From NCBI GenBank assembly GCA_016874535.1, contig VGUA01000018.1:1-38675 (forward strand): a stretch of DNA of 38,675 nucleotides, given 5' to 3'. Positions 24,763 to 34,140 of this stretch are shown here, one piece after another. The notes under the pieces were generated by a model that was given only the letters and a program-made list of their open reading frames with translations, did no database searches and had not been told where the DNA came from. Position 1 is the first letter of the stretch, and each line of letters opens with the position of its first letter. Position numbers and translations under genes: made by a program. Source of the stretch: Gammaproteobacteria bacterium (GTDB lineage: Bacteria; Pseudomonadota; Gammaproteobacteria; Ga0077536).

Positions 24763-25200
24763 TCAGGCCTCCAGCCAGAAGGTGACCGGGCCATCGTTGA
24801 TCAGCGCGACCTGCATGTCCGCCCCGAAGCGGCCGGTCTGCACCTGCGCGTGCTGTGCCGAGGCCAGGCTCACGCAGGTGGCGAACAGCTGCTCGCCCTG
24901 TGCGGGAGGGGCCGCACTGGTGAAGCTCGCGCGGGTGCCTTTGCGGGTATCCGCGGCCAGCGTGAACTGGGGCACCAGCAACAGTCCGCCTTCCACCTCG
25001 CGCAGGGCGCGGTTCATGCGACCGGTCTCGTCGGCAAACATCCGGTACCCGAGAATGCGCTCGATCAGGCGCCGCGCACTCGCCTCATCATCCTGCGGCT
25101 GCACCGCGATGAATGCCAGCACGCCGGGGCCGATGCTGCCAATGATTTCCCCCGCCACCGTCACGCGTGCTTCGGTGACCCGTTGCAGCAGGGCGATCAT
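24763..25200 (-). CDS. dtd: D-aminoacyl-tRNA deacylase (Dtd)
   Basis: This 145-residue enzyme hydrolyses D-aminoacyl-tRNAs (D-Tyr and others) and Gly-tRNA(Ala), which protects translation. It starts MIALLQRVTEARVTVAGEII and keeps the two active-site motifs: PQFTL in LLVPQFTLAADTRKGTR (usually SQFTL) and the NxGPVT motif in NDGPVTFWLEA. Length matches E. coli Dtd. The ATG follows the typA stop by 15 bases and has no clear ribosome binding site, so translation may depend on typA ribosomes. SQFTL to PQFTL is a minor variation at a motif position. Confidence 0.95.
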   Translation of the reverse strand: MIALLQRVTEARVTVAGEIIGSIGPGVLAFIAVQPQDDEASARRLIERILGYRMFADETGRMNRALREVEGGLLLVPQFTLAADTRKGTRASFTSAAPPAQGEQLFATCVSLASAQHAQVQTGRFGADMQVALINDGPVTFWLEA

Positions 25201-25215
25201 GGGAGCGGTGGGGGT

Positions 25216-27036
25216 TCAGGCGGTCTTCTGGCGCGATTCGCGCTTGCGGTCGGTTTCCTTCAGCATGCGCTTGCGCACCCGGATGGCGCCGGGCGTGACT
25301 TCCACCAGCTCGTCGTCCGCGATGAATTCCAGCGCCTGTTCCAGATCGAAACGAATCGGCGGGGTGAGCAGGAGATTCTCGTCACTGCCGGCGGCGCGGA
25401 TGTTGGTGAGCTGCTTGGCCTTCAGCGGATTCACCACGAGATCGTTGTCGCGGGAATGCAGGCCGATGATCATGCCTTCGTACACTTCATCGCCATGGCC
25501 CACGAAGAGGCGGCCGCGCTCCTGCAGGCTGAACAGTGCATAGGCCAGGGCCTTGCCTTCGCCGTTGGAGATCAGCACACCATTCACCCGGCCGCCCAGA
25601 TTGCCCGTCTTCACCGGCGCGTACTTCTCGAAGGTGTGATAGATGAGGCCCTCACCCGAAGTGGCGGTCATGAACTCGGTGCGGAAGCCGATGAGTCCAC
25701 GCGAAGGAATGGAGTAATCGAGGCGCACACGGCCCTTGCCGTCCGGCACCATGTCGTTGAGCGTGCCTTTGCGTGATCCCAGCTTTTCCATCACCGCGCC
25801 CTGGGCGTCGGTCGGGACATCCACGGTGAGCTGCTCATAGGGTTCGCACATCTCGCCGTTGACTTCCTTCAGGATGACCTGCGGTCGGCCTACGGCGAGC
25901 TCATAGCCCTCGCGGCGCATGTTCTCGATCAGCACTGCCAGATGCAGCTCGCCGCGACCGGAGACATTGAACACCTTGGGGTCGTTGGTGGGCTCCACCC
26001 GCAGGGCGACGTTGTGGATCAGCTCGCGTTGCAGGCGTTCGCCGAGCTGGCGGCTCGTCACGAACTGGCCCTCGCGGCCCACGAACGGCGAATCGGAGAC
26101 TTCGAAGCTCATGCTGACCGTGGGCTCATCCACCAGCAGCGCAGGCAGCGCCTCCACCGCGGTGGGCAGGCAGAGCGTGTCCGAGATGCGCGGCGCCTCG
26201 ATGCCGGTCAGGGCCACGATGTCACCGGCGCTGGCCTCGGTGCGTGCTTCCCGGGTGAGGCCGTGGAAGCCGAGCACTTCCAGAATGCGGCCGTTACGTG
26301 TGGCGCCCTGGGCGTCGATGATGGTGACATTGGTATTGGGGCGGATGGTGCCGCGCTTGATGCGACCGATGCAGATGGCACCCACGTAGCTCGAATAGTC
26401 GAGCGAACTCACCTGCATCTGGAACGGGCCTTCGGTATCCACATCCGGCGGAGGTACGTGCTCCACGATGGCCTCGAAAAGCGCCGTCATGTCCGTCTCC
26501 GGGCCATCAGGCGTGCGTCGGGCATAGCCCAACATGGCGGAAGCATAGATAACCGGAAAATCGAGCTGCTCTTCTGTCGCACCGAGGCGATCGAAAAGAT
26601 CAAAAGTCTGATCGAGCACCCAGTCCGGCCGCGCGCCGGGGCGGTCTATCTTGTTGATCACCACGATGGGCTTGAGGCCTTGGGCGAAAGCTTTGTGGGT
26701 GACGAAGCGGGTCTGCGGCATGGGACCTTCCACCGCATCCACTAGCAGCAGCACGGAGTCGACCATGGAGAGCACGCGCTCCACCTCGCCACCAAAATCG
26801 GCGTGGCCGGGGGTGTCGACGATATTGATGTGATAGTCGCCCCAGTTGATGGCGGTGTTCTTGGCGAGAATCGTGATCCCGCGCTCGCGCTCGAGATCGT
26901 TGCTGTCCATCACGCGCTCACCGGTGTCCTTGCGCTGATTGAGGGTGCCGGATTGACGGAGCAGCTGGTCGACGAGCGTGGTCTTGCCATGATCGACGTG
27001 CGCGATGATGGCGATATTGCGGAGCTTCTGGATCAC
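25216..27036 (-). CDS. typA: Translational GTPase TypA/BipA
   Basis: This 606-residue ribosome-binding GTPase is needed for 50S maturation and growth under stress or cold. G motifs are AHVDHGKTT (G1), the RERGITI switch I region, [13 protein letters not shown] (G3) and [13 protein letters not shown] (G4). Domains II, III, V and the BipA C-terminal domain follow, and the length equals that of E. coli BipA (607). The GTG at 27036 gives [19 protein letters not shown], the family N-terminus (E. coli [14 protein letters not shown]). Upstream ATG and GTG codons at 27069 and 27090 fall in or before the predicted -10 box, so they are excluded. It is the first gene of a leftward typA-dtd-flavodoxin operon. 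Confidence 0.96.
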   Translation of the reverse strand: MIQKLRNIAIIAHVDHGKTTLVDQLLRQSGTLNQRKDTGERVMDSNDLERERGITILAKNTAINWGDYHINIVDTPGHADFGGEVERVLSMVDSVLLLVDAVEGPMPQTRFVTHKAFAQGLKPIVVINKIDRPGARPDWVLDQTFDLFDRLGATEEQLDFPVIYASAMLGYARRTPDGPETDMTALFEAIVEHVPPPDVDTEGPFQMQVSSLDYSSYVGAICIGRIKRGTIRPNTNVTIIDAQGATRNGRILEVLGFHGLTREARTEASAGDIVALTGIEAPRISDTLCLPTAVEALPALLVDEPTVSMSFEVSDSPFVGREGQFVTSRQLGERLQRELIHNVALRVEPTNDPKVFNVSGRGELHLAVLIENMRREGYELAVGRPQVILKEVNGEMCEPYEQLTVDVPTDAQGAVMEKLGSRKGTLNDMVPDGKGRVRLDYSIPSRGLIGFRTEFMTATSGEGLIYHTFEKYAPVKTGNLGGRVNGVLISNGEGKALAYALFSLQERGRLFVGHGDEVYEGMIIGLHSRDNDLVVNPLKAKQLTNIRAAGSDENLLLTPPIRFDLEQALEFIADDELVEVTPGAIRVRKRMLKETDRKRESRQKTA

Positions 27037-27067
27037 GGGGATGTCCGGGTGGGGGCGAGGGGCCGGC

Positions 27068-27073
27068 ATTATA
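27068..27073 (-). promoter_or_regulatory. -10 box of typA
   Basis: The minus strand reads TATAAT here. Transcription would start near 27061 and give a leader of about 25 bases to the GTG at 27036. The -35 region is weak. The match fixes the start choice for typA. Confidence 0.5.
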
Positions 27074-27108
27074 CGCACGCAGTGCGGCAAAAGGGGTTGG
27101 CACGGGCC

Positions 27109-27114
27109 TATAAT
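27109..27114 (+). promoter_or_regulatory. -10 box of the ppx/gppA transcript
   Basis: The plus strand reads TATAAT here, 41 bases before the ppx ATG and divergent from the typA -10 box 36 bases away. No good -35 box is visible at 17 bases, so this promoter may need an activator. Confidence 0.45.
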
Positions 27115-27155
27115 CCCGGACTTGCTCCCACAGGCCCTGCCTGACCGCCCTATTC

Positions 27156-28646
27156 ATGCCCCAGACCCACCCCATCGCGGCCATCGATCTCGGCTCCAAC
27201 AGTTTCCATCTGGTGGTGGCAGAGCCGCGTCCCGGGCATTTGAAGATTCTGGATCGGCTGCGGGAAGTGACCCGCCTGGGCGCCGGGCTCGATGTCGAGG
27301 GCAGGCTCACGCCCGAGGCCATGGAGTCCGCCCTCGCTTGCCTGCAGCGCTTCGGGGAGCGGGTGCGGCATCTGCCGGCCGGTGCGGTGCGGGCCGTGGG
27401 CACCAATGCCCTGCGCAGGGCACGCAATTCGGAAGCTTTCCTGCGCCGGGCGGAACGGCTGCTGGGGCATCCCATCGACATCGTGTCGGGCATCGAGGAG
27501 GCCCGCCTCATCTATATCGGTGTGTCGCATGGTCTTGCCGAGGTCGCCGGGCAGCGTCTGGTCATGGACATCGGCGGCGGCAGCACCGAGCTCATCCTGG
27601 GGCGGCGCTTCGAGCCGCGAATCATGGAGAGCCTGCACATGGGCTGCGTGAGCATGACCGCGCAGTTCTTCAGTGACGGGCGCATCGATGCCAAGCGGCT
27701 GCGGGCGGCCGAGCTTGCGGCCGGCCAGGAATTCGAGCCCATCGAGGAGCAGTTCCGGCGGGAAGGCTGGCAGTCGGCCATCGGCTCCTCCGGCACCCTG
27801 CTGGCGGTGGCGGATGCACTGGCTCTGCACAAATTCAGTGCAGAGGGCATCACCCGTGCAGGCCTGCAGCGCCTGCGGGCTGCGCTGCTCGAGCTCGGTC
27901 ATGTGAACCAGCTGGCCCGCTTTGGTATCCGGGAGGATCGCTGCCCGGTTTTCCCCGGCGGTTTTGCCGTGGTGATGGCAGCCTTCGAGGAGCTCGGCAT
28001 CGAGCAGATGCAGGTTTCCACGAGCGCTCTGCGCGAGGGCGTACTGTATGACCTTGTCGGACGCATCGAGCATGAGGATATCCGCGAGCATACGGTGGAG
28101 GCACTCGCCCAGCGCTTCCAAGTGGATGCAGCCCAGACCGCGCGCGTCTCGGCAACAGCCGAAGCCCTTTACCTGCAGGTCGCCGAGGCCTGGGATCTCG
28201 CCGACCCGGCGCATGGACAACTGCTGCGCTGGGCGGCGCGCCTGCACGAGATTGGCTCCAGCGTCTCCCATTCCCAGTACCAGAAACACGGCGCCTACCT
28301 GCTGCAGTACCTGGACATGCCGGGCTTCTCGCGCGGCGAGCAGCGGCGTCTCGGCTTCCTGGTGCGGGCCCACAGACGCAAGTTTCCGCTTGCGGAGCTC
28401 GCCCAGCTGCCCGAGTCGGAGCGGGAAAGCTGCCGCCGTCTGAGCGCGCTCCTGCGGCTCGCCGTGGTCCTGCACCGGGCGCGCCGCGCCCAGGCCTTGC
28501 CCGCCATGGGCCTCTCGGTGGCGGCCGCGACCTTGCGACTGGTGCTGCCCAAATGCTGGCTCGACGACCACGCGCTCGTAGCGGCAGACCTCGACCAGGA
28601 AGCGGATTACCTGAAGACCGCGGGTTTCAAGCTGCGCCTGCGCTGA
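27156..28646 (+). CDS. ppx: Exopolyphosphatase / guanosine pentaphosphatase (Ppx/GppA)
   Basis: The 496-residue enzyme belongs to the Ppx/GppA branch of the ASKHA fold. The N-terminal phosphate loop is AAIDLGSNSFHLVV, the second is VMDIGGGSTELILG, and the helical C-terminal part from about residue 300 is the HD-like domain with HEIGSSVSHSQYQKHGAYLL. The enzyme releases Pi from polyphosphate ends or converts pppGpp to ppGpp; the two functions cannot be separated by eye. It heads a rightward cluster with an MCP-like protein and an Na/Pi transporter and converges with ppk1, so a polyphosphate role is favoured. The upstream TATAAT faces that of typA. Confidence 0.93.
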   Translation: MPQTHPIAAIDLGSNSFHLVVAEPRPGHLKILDRLREVTRLGAGLDVEGRLTPEAMESALACLQRFGERVRHLPAGAVRAVGTNALRRARNSEAFLRRAERLLGHPIDIVSGIEEARLIYIGVSHGLAEVAGQRLVMDIGGGSTELILGRRFEPRIMESLHMGCVSMTAQFFSDGRIDAKRLRAAELAAGQEFEPIEEQFRREGWQSAIGSSGTLLAVADALALHKFSAEGITRAGLQRLRAALLELGHVNQLARFGIREDRCPVFPGGFAVVMAAFEELGIEQMQVSTSALREGVLYDLVGRIEHEDIREHTVEALAQRFQVDAAQTARVSATAEALYLQVAEAWDLADPAHGQLLRWAARLHEIGSSVSHSQYQKHGAYLLQYLDMPGFSRGEQRRLGFLVRAHRRKFPLAELAQLPESERESCRRLSALLRLAVVLHRARRAQALPAMGLSVAAATLRLVLPKCWLDDHALVAADLDQEADYLKTAGFKLRLR

Positions 28647-28691
28647 GTGCAGGACACCCAACCGTCACATTCACATGGCAATCTCCCGGGC

Positions 28692-29399
28692 ATGAACACC
28701 TCAGCTTCGAGACTCCGTGCCTCCGTCCTGCGCAGTGCGTTGATGTCGGTATCGTCCACCCTGGTGGGCGTGCTGGTGGTGGTGGGGGTGCTGTCCCTGT
28801 TCTCCATCTGGTCCGTCAACCGGGCCTGGAATCGCGGGATCGCTGAAACCGAAGGGCTGCGGGAGGCGGCGCGTCTCGGCACCCAGGCCCAGGTCGAATT
28901 CAAGATTCAGGTGCAGGAATGGAAGAACATCCTGCTGCGCGGCGCGGAAGCGCAAGAACTCTCGCACTATCAAGCGGCCTTCCACAGCAGGCGTGAGCGG
29001 GTGGATGCGGTGCTGAAGCAACTTGCAGGAGAAATCTCCGCCTTGGCGCTACCCGGACATGCGCGGGAGCTCTACTCACTGCGGCAGGATTTCGAGGCGT
29101 TGGGCGCGGTCTATGACCAGGCTCTGGTCGAAGTCCTCGCGGAGCGGGATCATCTGCCGCTGGCCGAGGCCGGGCGCATCGATCGCGAGGTGCGGGGTAT
29201 CGACCGGGCCTTGGAAAAGCGCCTGGATGCTCTCGGCGATACCCTGAGCGATCTCGCTGTCACCCGACGCTCTGCACTCACCGTCGAGATGCGGAATCGT
29301 TATGACACCCTGCGCACGACCTTGCTGACGGTACTCACCGCTGCACTTCTCATCGTGGGGCTCGCCTTGTTCAGCGCGTTGCGCAAACTGCGCGACTGA
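28692..29399 (+). CDS. Two-TM sensor-like membrane protein without signalling domain
   Basis: The 235-residue protein has an N-terminal membrane segment (about residues 20-45, LVGVLVVVGVLSLFSIW) and a second near the C-terminus (about 205-228, LTAALLIVGLALFSALRKL). Between them is a roughly 160-residue helical region resembling the four-helix-bundle ligand domain of chemoreceptors. After the second segment only a few basic residues follow: the HAMP and methyl-accepting parts are absent. The ATG at 28692 has no strong ribosome binding site. It lies 45 bases after ppx and 12 bases before the Na/Pi transporter. A helper or sensor for the transporter or for polyphosphate turnover is a guess from position only. 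Confidence 0.65.
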   Translation: MNTSASRLRASVLRSALMSVSSTLVGVLVVVGVLSLFSIWSVNRAWNRGIAETEGLREAARLGTQAQVEFKIQVQEWKNILLRGAEAQELSHYQAAFHSRRERVDAVLKQLAGEISALALPGHARELYSLRQDFEALGAVYDQALVEVLAERDHLPLAEAGRIDREVRGIDRALEKRLDALGDTLSDLAVTRRSALTVEMRNRYDTLRTTLLTVLTAALLIVGLALFSALRKLRD

Positions 29400-29411
29400 T
29401 TTGGCACACAC

Positions 29412-30986
29412 GTGAGCCAGACGGCCACCAGTCTCGCGGGCCTCGGTCTTTTCATGAGTGGCCTGCATCTGCTCTCGCAGGGTATGCAGGCCGTGGCTGG
29501 GCGTCGGGCCCGTGCCCTCTTGGGGCGGGTCACCGGTGGGGCTTCCTCGGCGGCGCTCACCGGAGTGGTGCTGGGTTCGCTCACGCAGAGCACCAGCGCC
29601 GCAGCCTTCATCTGCATCGGTCTGCTGGATGCGGGCGCGCTCTCACTCGCTGGCGCCATGACCCTCAGTGCCTGGGCCAGCGTGGGCACTTCGCTGCTGG
29701 TGTTCCTGGCCGCCGTGGATGTGCGGTTGATCGGCCTCTACGCCATTGCCTGCGTGGCGCTTGCGTATCTCTTCAATCTGAATCGCCACCCTACTGCGCG
29801 CCACCTGGTCACTTTGGCCTTCGCCTTGGGGACTCTCATGCTTGGCCTTGGCCTCATCAAGGACGGAGCGGCGGCGCTGCGCGCTTCACCCTGGGTCATC
29901 GAATTCTTCGAGTTCTCGGCAGAGTCGCCGGCCGTTGCCTTGTTGATTGGCGTCATCGTCACCTTGATCGCGCAATCGTCCGCCACCGTGAGCGTGCTGG
30001 CCGTAACCCTCAACCTGTCGGGTGTGTTGCCCGTCACGGAAGCGTTGCTGCTGGTGTGCGGCGCGAGCCTGGGGTCGGGCTTGAGTGTGGCGCTGGTGAC
30101 TTCGCATCTCGTGGGAGTGCCACGCCAACTTGCGCTCTGGCAGTGTGTGGTCAAGGTGCTTGGCGTTGCCTTGATATTGCCTTGGTTACTCGTCTTTCCG
30201 GATCCGCAGGCGGCGTGGACCCGTGTGACAGAAGCGGAGCTGCCGGTGTCGACTCTGGTGGCGTGTGTCTACCTGCTGCTGCAGGTGGCAGGTGCGCTGG
30301 CGGGCGGGCTGCTGCAGACCCGGGGCCTCAGGCTGGTGCAGCGACTCGCCGGCACCCATGCCGCTGCGGCGAGATTCTCCCCCAAACACCTCTATGCCGA
30401 TGCGGCGCGATATCCGGAAACGGCCTTGACACTTGCGGACCAGGAGCAGCGCGAATTGATGAGGGAGTTGCCGCGCAGCCTCGATCCGCTGCGACTGGCG
30501 GTGGACCCCGAGGCCGAGATCCTGTCGAACGACGACTGGCATCAGGGTGCTGGCGCCCTCAACACTCGCATTGCCGAATTCATTGCCGAGACCACGGCCA
30601 TGGGTGGTGCGGATGAATGGGTGGCGCGCATCTTCGCTCTGCAAGGTCGCAACGAAACCCTGCGTTCGCTGCTCGATGCCCTGCACGGCTTCGTGCAGAC
30701 CTTGGACAATGAAGCGCTGCGCGAAGGTCTCGCCGCCTCGATGACCGAATCCCTGCACCTGATCCTGAGCCTGCTGGCCGAGCAAGTGGCCGAAGGCGAG
30801 GACAACAGCGACATCCTGCAGGAGCTGACTTCCGATCGCAGTGATCTCATGGAGCAGATCCGCGGTGCCTTGCTGGCGCAGGCCGGCGAGGGCCAGGAAG
30901 CGCGTCAGGCGCTGTTCATTGCAACCGGCATCTTCGAGCGCATCCTGTGGCTGGCGCGGCGGCTGGCACAGCCACTGGCGGGCTGA
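29412..30986 (+). CDS. Na/Pi cotransporter family protein with PhoU-like C-terminus
   Basis: This 524-residue protein of the NptA/YjbB type moves inorganic phosphate with sodium, often outwards in bacteria. The two inverted repeats carry the QSS-type motifs TQSTSAAAFI and AQSSATVSV that form the transport centre. About residues 330-520 form a soluble helical region resembling PhoU (REQRELMRELPRSLD in related form, then ITEFIAE-like helices). The start is a GTG 12 bases after the preceding stop; no good Shine-Dalgarno sequence is seen, so translational coupling is likely. It converges with ppk1 over 27 bases. It could dump or recapture Pi released by Ppx. Confidence 0.86.
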   Translation: MSQTATSLAGLGLFMSGLHLLSQGMQAVAGRRARALLGRVTGGASSAALTGVVLGSLTQSTSAAAFICIGLLDAGALSLAGAMTLSAWASVGTSLLVFLAAVDVRLIGLYAIACVALAYLFNLNRHPTARHLVTLAFALGTLMLGLGLIKDGAAALRASPWVIEFFEFSAESPAVALLIGVIVTLIAQSSATVSVLAVTLNLSGVLPVTEALLLVCGASLGSGLSVALVTSHLVGVPRQLALWQCVVKVLGVALILPWLLVFPDPQAAWTRVTEAELPVSTLVACVYLLLQVAGALAGGLLQTRGLRLVQRLAGTHAAAARFSPKHLYADAARYPETALTLADQEQRELMRELPRSLDPLRLAVDPEAEILSNDDWHQGAGALNTRIAEFIAETTAMGGADEWVARIFALQGRNETLRSLLDALHGFVQTLDNEALREGLAASMTESLHLILSLLAEQVAEGEDNSDILQELTSDRSDLMEQIRGALLAQAGEGQEARQALFIATGIFERILWLARRLAQPLAG

Positions 30987-31013
30987 GCCGGGCGCCACGC
31001 GAGAGGGCGGCGC

Positions 31014-33086
31014 TCACTCCGCAAGCTTGGCCAGCAACTGGGCTTGCGCATCCTTCGGCTTGCTGCCAGTGCGTGCGCGGTGGTACTGGCCCTCGGCGTC
31101 CAGCAGCCACGCGCGGCTGTTGTCGTTGAGGTAGGTCTCCAGTCCTTCGCGCAATACCCGCTCGCGCAGCCGCTTGTCCTCGATGGGAAAGCACACTTCG
31201 ATGCGATTGAAGAAATTGCGACCCATCCAGTCCGCGCTGGAGAGATAGAGCTCGGGCTCTTCGTGATTCTGGAAATAGAAGATGCGCGAATGTTCCAGGA
31301 ATCGCCCCACGATGGAACGCACCCGGATGTTGTCCGAGATGCCGGGCAGGCCCGGGCGCAGGGCGCAGATGCCGCGCACGATCAGCTCAATCTTCACACC
31401 CGCCTGTGACGCCGCATAGAGCGCCTTGATCACGTTGATTTCGATGAGCGAATTCATCTTGGCGACGATGCGAGCTGGCCGCCCTGCGGTGGCGTGGCCA
31501 GCCTCGCGCTCGATCATGGCCACCACGCTCTGGTGCAGGGTGAAGGGGGATTGCAGCAATTTCTTCAAACGCAGCGCCCGCCCCGGCGCGGTGAGCTGGT
31601 GGAAGATTTTCTGCACATCCATGCCGACCGTGTTGTCGCAGGTGAAGAACCCGAAGTCGGTGTACTGGCGGGCGGTGCGCGGGTGATAGTTTCCGGTGCT
31701 CAAGTGCACATAGCGGCGGAGCTGCTTGCCTTCGCGGCGCACGATGAGAATCATCTTGGCGTGGGTCTTGTAGCCCACCACCCCATAAACCACGTGTGCG
31801 CCGGCCTCCTGCAGACGCGTGGCCAGCTCGATGTTGGCCTCCTCGTCGAAGCGCGCCTTGAGTTCCACCACCACGGTCACTTCCTTGCCGGCCCGCGCGG
31901 CTTCCACCAGGGTCTTGGCGATGGGCGAATCCGGCCCCGTGCGATAGAGGGTCTGGCGGATCACCACCACCTCGGGGTCGGCCGCCGCTTGTCTCAGCAG
32001 TTCCACCACGGGTGAGAAGGACTCATAGGGATGGTGGATGAGCAGATCGTTCTGGCGGATGGCTTCGAAGAAATCGATGCCGACCGGTAGCTGCCGTGGT
32101 CGTGAGGGTGTGAATGCCGGGAACTTGAGATCGGGGCGATCGATCATGTCCGGCACCGCCATGAGGCGCGTCAGATTCACCGGGCCATTGCAACGGTAGA
32201 TGTCTTCAGGGCCCAGCTCGAATTCACTGCGCAACAGCGACACCATCTCGTCCGGGCATTCGGCTGCCACTTCCAGGCGCACCGAATCGCCAAATCGGCG
32301 CTGATGCAATTCACCCTCCAGAGCGTGCAGCAGATCCTCCACGTCTTCATCGTCCACGAAGAGGTCGCTGTTGCGCGTGACGCGGAACTGGTAGCAGCCC
32401 GTGACCTGCATGCCGGGGAAGAGGTCTTCCACGTGGGCATGGATGATGGAAGACAGGAACACAAACTCATGCGGGCTGTTGGCATAGGAAACCGGGATGT
32501 TGATCACGCGCGGCAGGGCGCGGGGGGCCTGCACGATGGCGATGACACTGTTGCGTCCGAAGGCGTCGGTGCCCTCCAGCGAGACCAGAAAATTGAGACT
32601 CTTGTTCAGGATGCGCGGGAAGGGATGCGAGGGATCGAGCCCAATGGGGCTCAGCACGGGCAGCAGTTCGCGGTAGAAGTACCGTTTCACCCACTGCGCC
32701 TGTTTCACGTTCCATTCGCTGCGCTTGAGGAAGCGGATGCCCTCCTCGGCGAGTGGGGGACTCAGCACATCGTTCAGCACCCGATACTGTTCGGCGACCA
32801 GTTGGTGTGCCACCTCCCCGATACGCCTCAGCTGCTCGGCGGGCGTGAGCTGGTCCGGCCCCATCTGCCCGGAGTTGAAGGCCACTTGCTCCTTGAGACC
32901 CGCAACGCGGATTTCGAAGAATTCGTCCAGGTTGCTGCTCGAGATGCAGAGATAGCGCAGGCGCTCCAGCAGTGGGTTGCCCTCGTCCTTGGCCTGCTCC
33001 AGAACCCGTCGGTTGAACTCCAGCAACGAGAGCTCACGGTTGATGTAGAGCGCGGGGTCGCTCAGGTCGCGCAGACGGGTATCCAC
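31014..33086 (-). CDS. ppk1: Polyphosphate kinase 1
   Basis: The 690-residue Ppk1 polymerises the gamma-phosphate of ATP into polyphosphate and can act in reverse. The N-domain block YINRELSLLEFNRRVLEQA, the head domain, and the two phospholipase-D-like catalytic domains are all present. The autophosphorylated histidine is His461 in RRYVHLSTGNYHPRTA, and the second active-site histidine His599 in GRFLEHSRIFYF. I choose the GTG at 33086 because GAGGAG lies nine bases upstream and the length then matches E. coli Ppk (688); the frame is open to a TTG at 33128. It converges with the Na/Pi transporter and diverges from a methyltransferase, with ppx nearby: a synthesis/breakdown pair. Confidence 0.95.
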   Translation of the reverse strand: MDTRLRDLSDPALYINRELSLLEFNRRVLEQAKDEGNPLLERLRYLCISSSNLDEFFEIRVAGLKEQVAFNSGQMGPDQLTPAEQLRRIGEVAHQLVAEQYRVLNDVLSPPLAEEGIRFLKRSEWNVKQAQWVKRYFYRELLPVLSPIGLDPSHPFPRILNKSLNFLVSLEGTDAFGRNSVIAIVQAPRALPRVINIPVSYANSPHEFVFLSSIIHAHVEDLFPGMQVTGCYQFRVTRNSDLFVDDEDVEDLLHALEGELHQRRFGDSVRLEVAAECPDEMVSLLRSEFELGPEDIYRCNGPVNLTRLMAVPDMIDRPDLKFPAFTPSRPRQLPVGIDFFEAIRQNDLLIHHPYESFSPVVELLRQAAADPEVVVIRQTLYRTGPDSPIAKTLVEAARAGKEVTVVVELKARFDEEANIELATRLQEAGAHVVYGVVGYKTHAKMILIVRREGKQLRRYVHLSTGNYHPRTARQYTDFGFFTCDNTVGMDVQKIFHQLTAPGRALRLKKLLQSPFTLHQSVVAMIEREAGHATAGRPARIVAKMNSLIEINVIKALYAASQAGVKIELIVRGICALRPGLPGISDNIRVRSIVGRFLEHSRIFYFQNHEEPELYLSSADWMGRNFFNRIEVCFPIEDKRLRERVLREGLETYLNDNSRAWLLDAEGQYHRARTGSKPKDAQAQLLAKLAE

Positions 33087-33207
33087 GGGCGCAATCTCCT
33101 CAAAGTTCCCAAAAGGGGGGCGGGCCAAGGCTGCGGATTACCACGAGCCCTCCCTGATAATATCCACCCCCGGTTTTTCCCGAGTATAGCGAGGTCAATC
33201 GAACGCC

Positions 33208-34050
33208 ATGTGTGCCGCACGCACTTCCCGCACCACGAGCCGCAAGGCCTCGGGTCAAACCCTGGCGGCCAAGGCCGACCGCCATCGCCTCTACGAGAAT
33301 TCGGTGCAGGATGCCGACGCCGAGCTCGATTTCGTGGAGCGCGAGTTCCGCCAGCTGCGGGGCCGCAATGCGCGCTACCTGCGTGAGGACTTTTGTGGCA
33401 CGGCCAGCGTGGCGACCGCCTGGGTGCGCCGGCACCGCCAGAATCGCGCCGTGGGCGTAGACCTCGACCCGGAAGTGCTGGCCTGGGGTCGGACCCAGCA
33501 TGTGAATGCCCTGCCCAGGGGCGAGCGTGGCCGGGTCACCTTGCTGAATGAAAATGTGCTGCAGGCGGTGACCCCGCCCCAGGACGTGATCCTCGCCATG
33601 AACTTCAGTTACTGGATCTTCAAGACCCGGGATGCCCTGCGCGATTATTTCAAGGCCACCCTGGCTGCCCTGGGTGAGGATGGCGTGTTCCTGCTGGATT
33701 GCTTCGGCGGCTATGACGCTTTCCGGGTGTTGAAAGAGCGGCGCGAATTGAAAGGTTTCACCTATGTGTGGGACCAGGCGAGCTACAACCCCGTGACTGG
33801 CGATCTGCGCTGCCATATCCACTACGAGTTCCCTGACCGCTCTTTGCTGCGCAAGGCCTTCACCTATGACTGGCGTCTCTGGACCCTGCCGGAAATCCGC
33901 GAAGTGCTGGCCGAGGCCGGCTTCGCGCGCACGGTTGTGTACTGGCAGGGCTGGGATGATGAAGCCGACGAGGGCGACGGTGACTACCAGCCGGTGGAGT
34001 CGGCAGACGCCGACGCCGGTTGGATAGCCTATCTCGCGGCGCTGCGCTAG
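33208..34050 (+). CDS. Class I SAM-dependent methyltransferase, divergent motif I
   Basis: This 280-residue Rossmann methyltransferase has an unusual motif I: YLREDFCGTASVATAWVRRH in place of the common DLGCGTG. The acidic loop AVGVDLDPEVLAWG, the VILAMNFSYWIFK strand (motif IV position) and GVFLLDCFGGYDAF follow. The substrate is unknown. It lies between ppk1 (divergent) and the pst operon (same strand), but the Pho box stands after its stop, so it is not part of the Pho-controlled transcript. The first 25 residues are basic and threonine/serine-rich and may be disordered. Confidence 0.78.
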   Translation: MCAARTSRTTSRKASGQTLAAKADRHRLYENSVQDADAELDFVEREFRQLRGRNARYLREDFCGTASVATAWVRRHRQNRAVGVDLDPEVLAWGRTQHVNALPRGERGRVTLLNENVLQAVTPPQDVILAMNFSYWIFKTRDALRDYFKATLAALGEDGVFLLDCFGGYDAFRVLKERRELKGFTYVWDQASYNPVTGDLRCHIHYEFPDRSLLRKAFTYDWRLWTLPEIREVLAEAGFARTVVYWQGWDDEADEGDGDYQPVESADADAGWIAYLAALR

Positions 34051-34053
34051 GCG

Positions 34054-34082
34054 CTGTCACGAATCTGTAATATTTCAGTCCA
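34054..34082 (+). promoter_or_regulatory. Pho box with three half-sites
   Basis: CTGTCAC (34054), CTGTAAT (34065) and CAGTCCA (34076) are spaced exactly 11 bases apart. The first two, CTGTCAC-GAAT-CTGTAAT, fit the E. coli PhoB consensus CTGTCAT-N4-CTGTCAT closely; the third is weaker. The box lies 59-87 bases before the pstS GTG, the usual position for PhoB activation, and starts just after the methyltransferase stop. The operon is therefore probably induced by phosphate starvation. Confidence 0.78.
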
Positions 34083-34140
34083 ACACTCGCCGCGGCCCCG
34101 GGCCCCCAGACGAACCCCGCAAAATCCAAGGAGAAATCCC

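Noticed and set aside
24152-25543. 463-codon plus-strand frame over flavodoxin, dtd and the end of typA
   Set aside because: It crosses three recognised minus-strand genes and has low-complexity S/R/A composition.
27150-28661. 503-codon minus-strand frame across ppx
   Set aside because: It is an antisense shadow of a clearly recognised Ppx/GppA gene, with no domain pattern.
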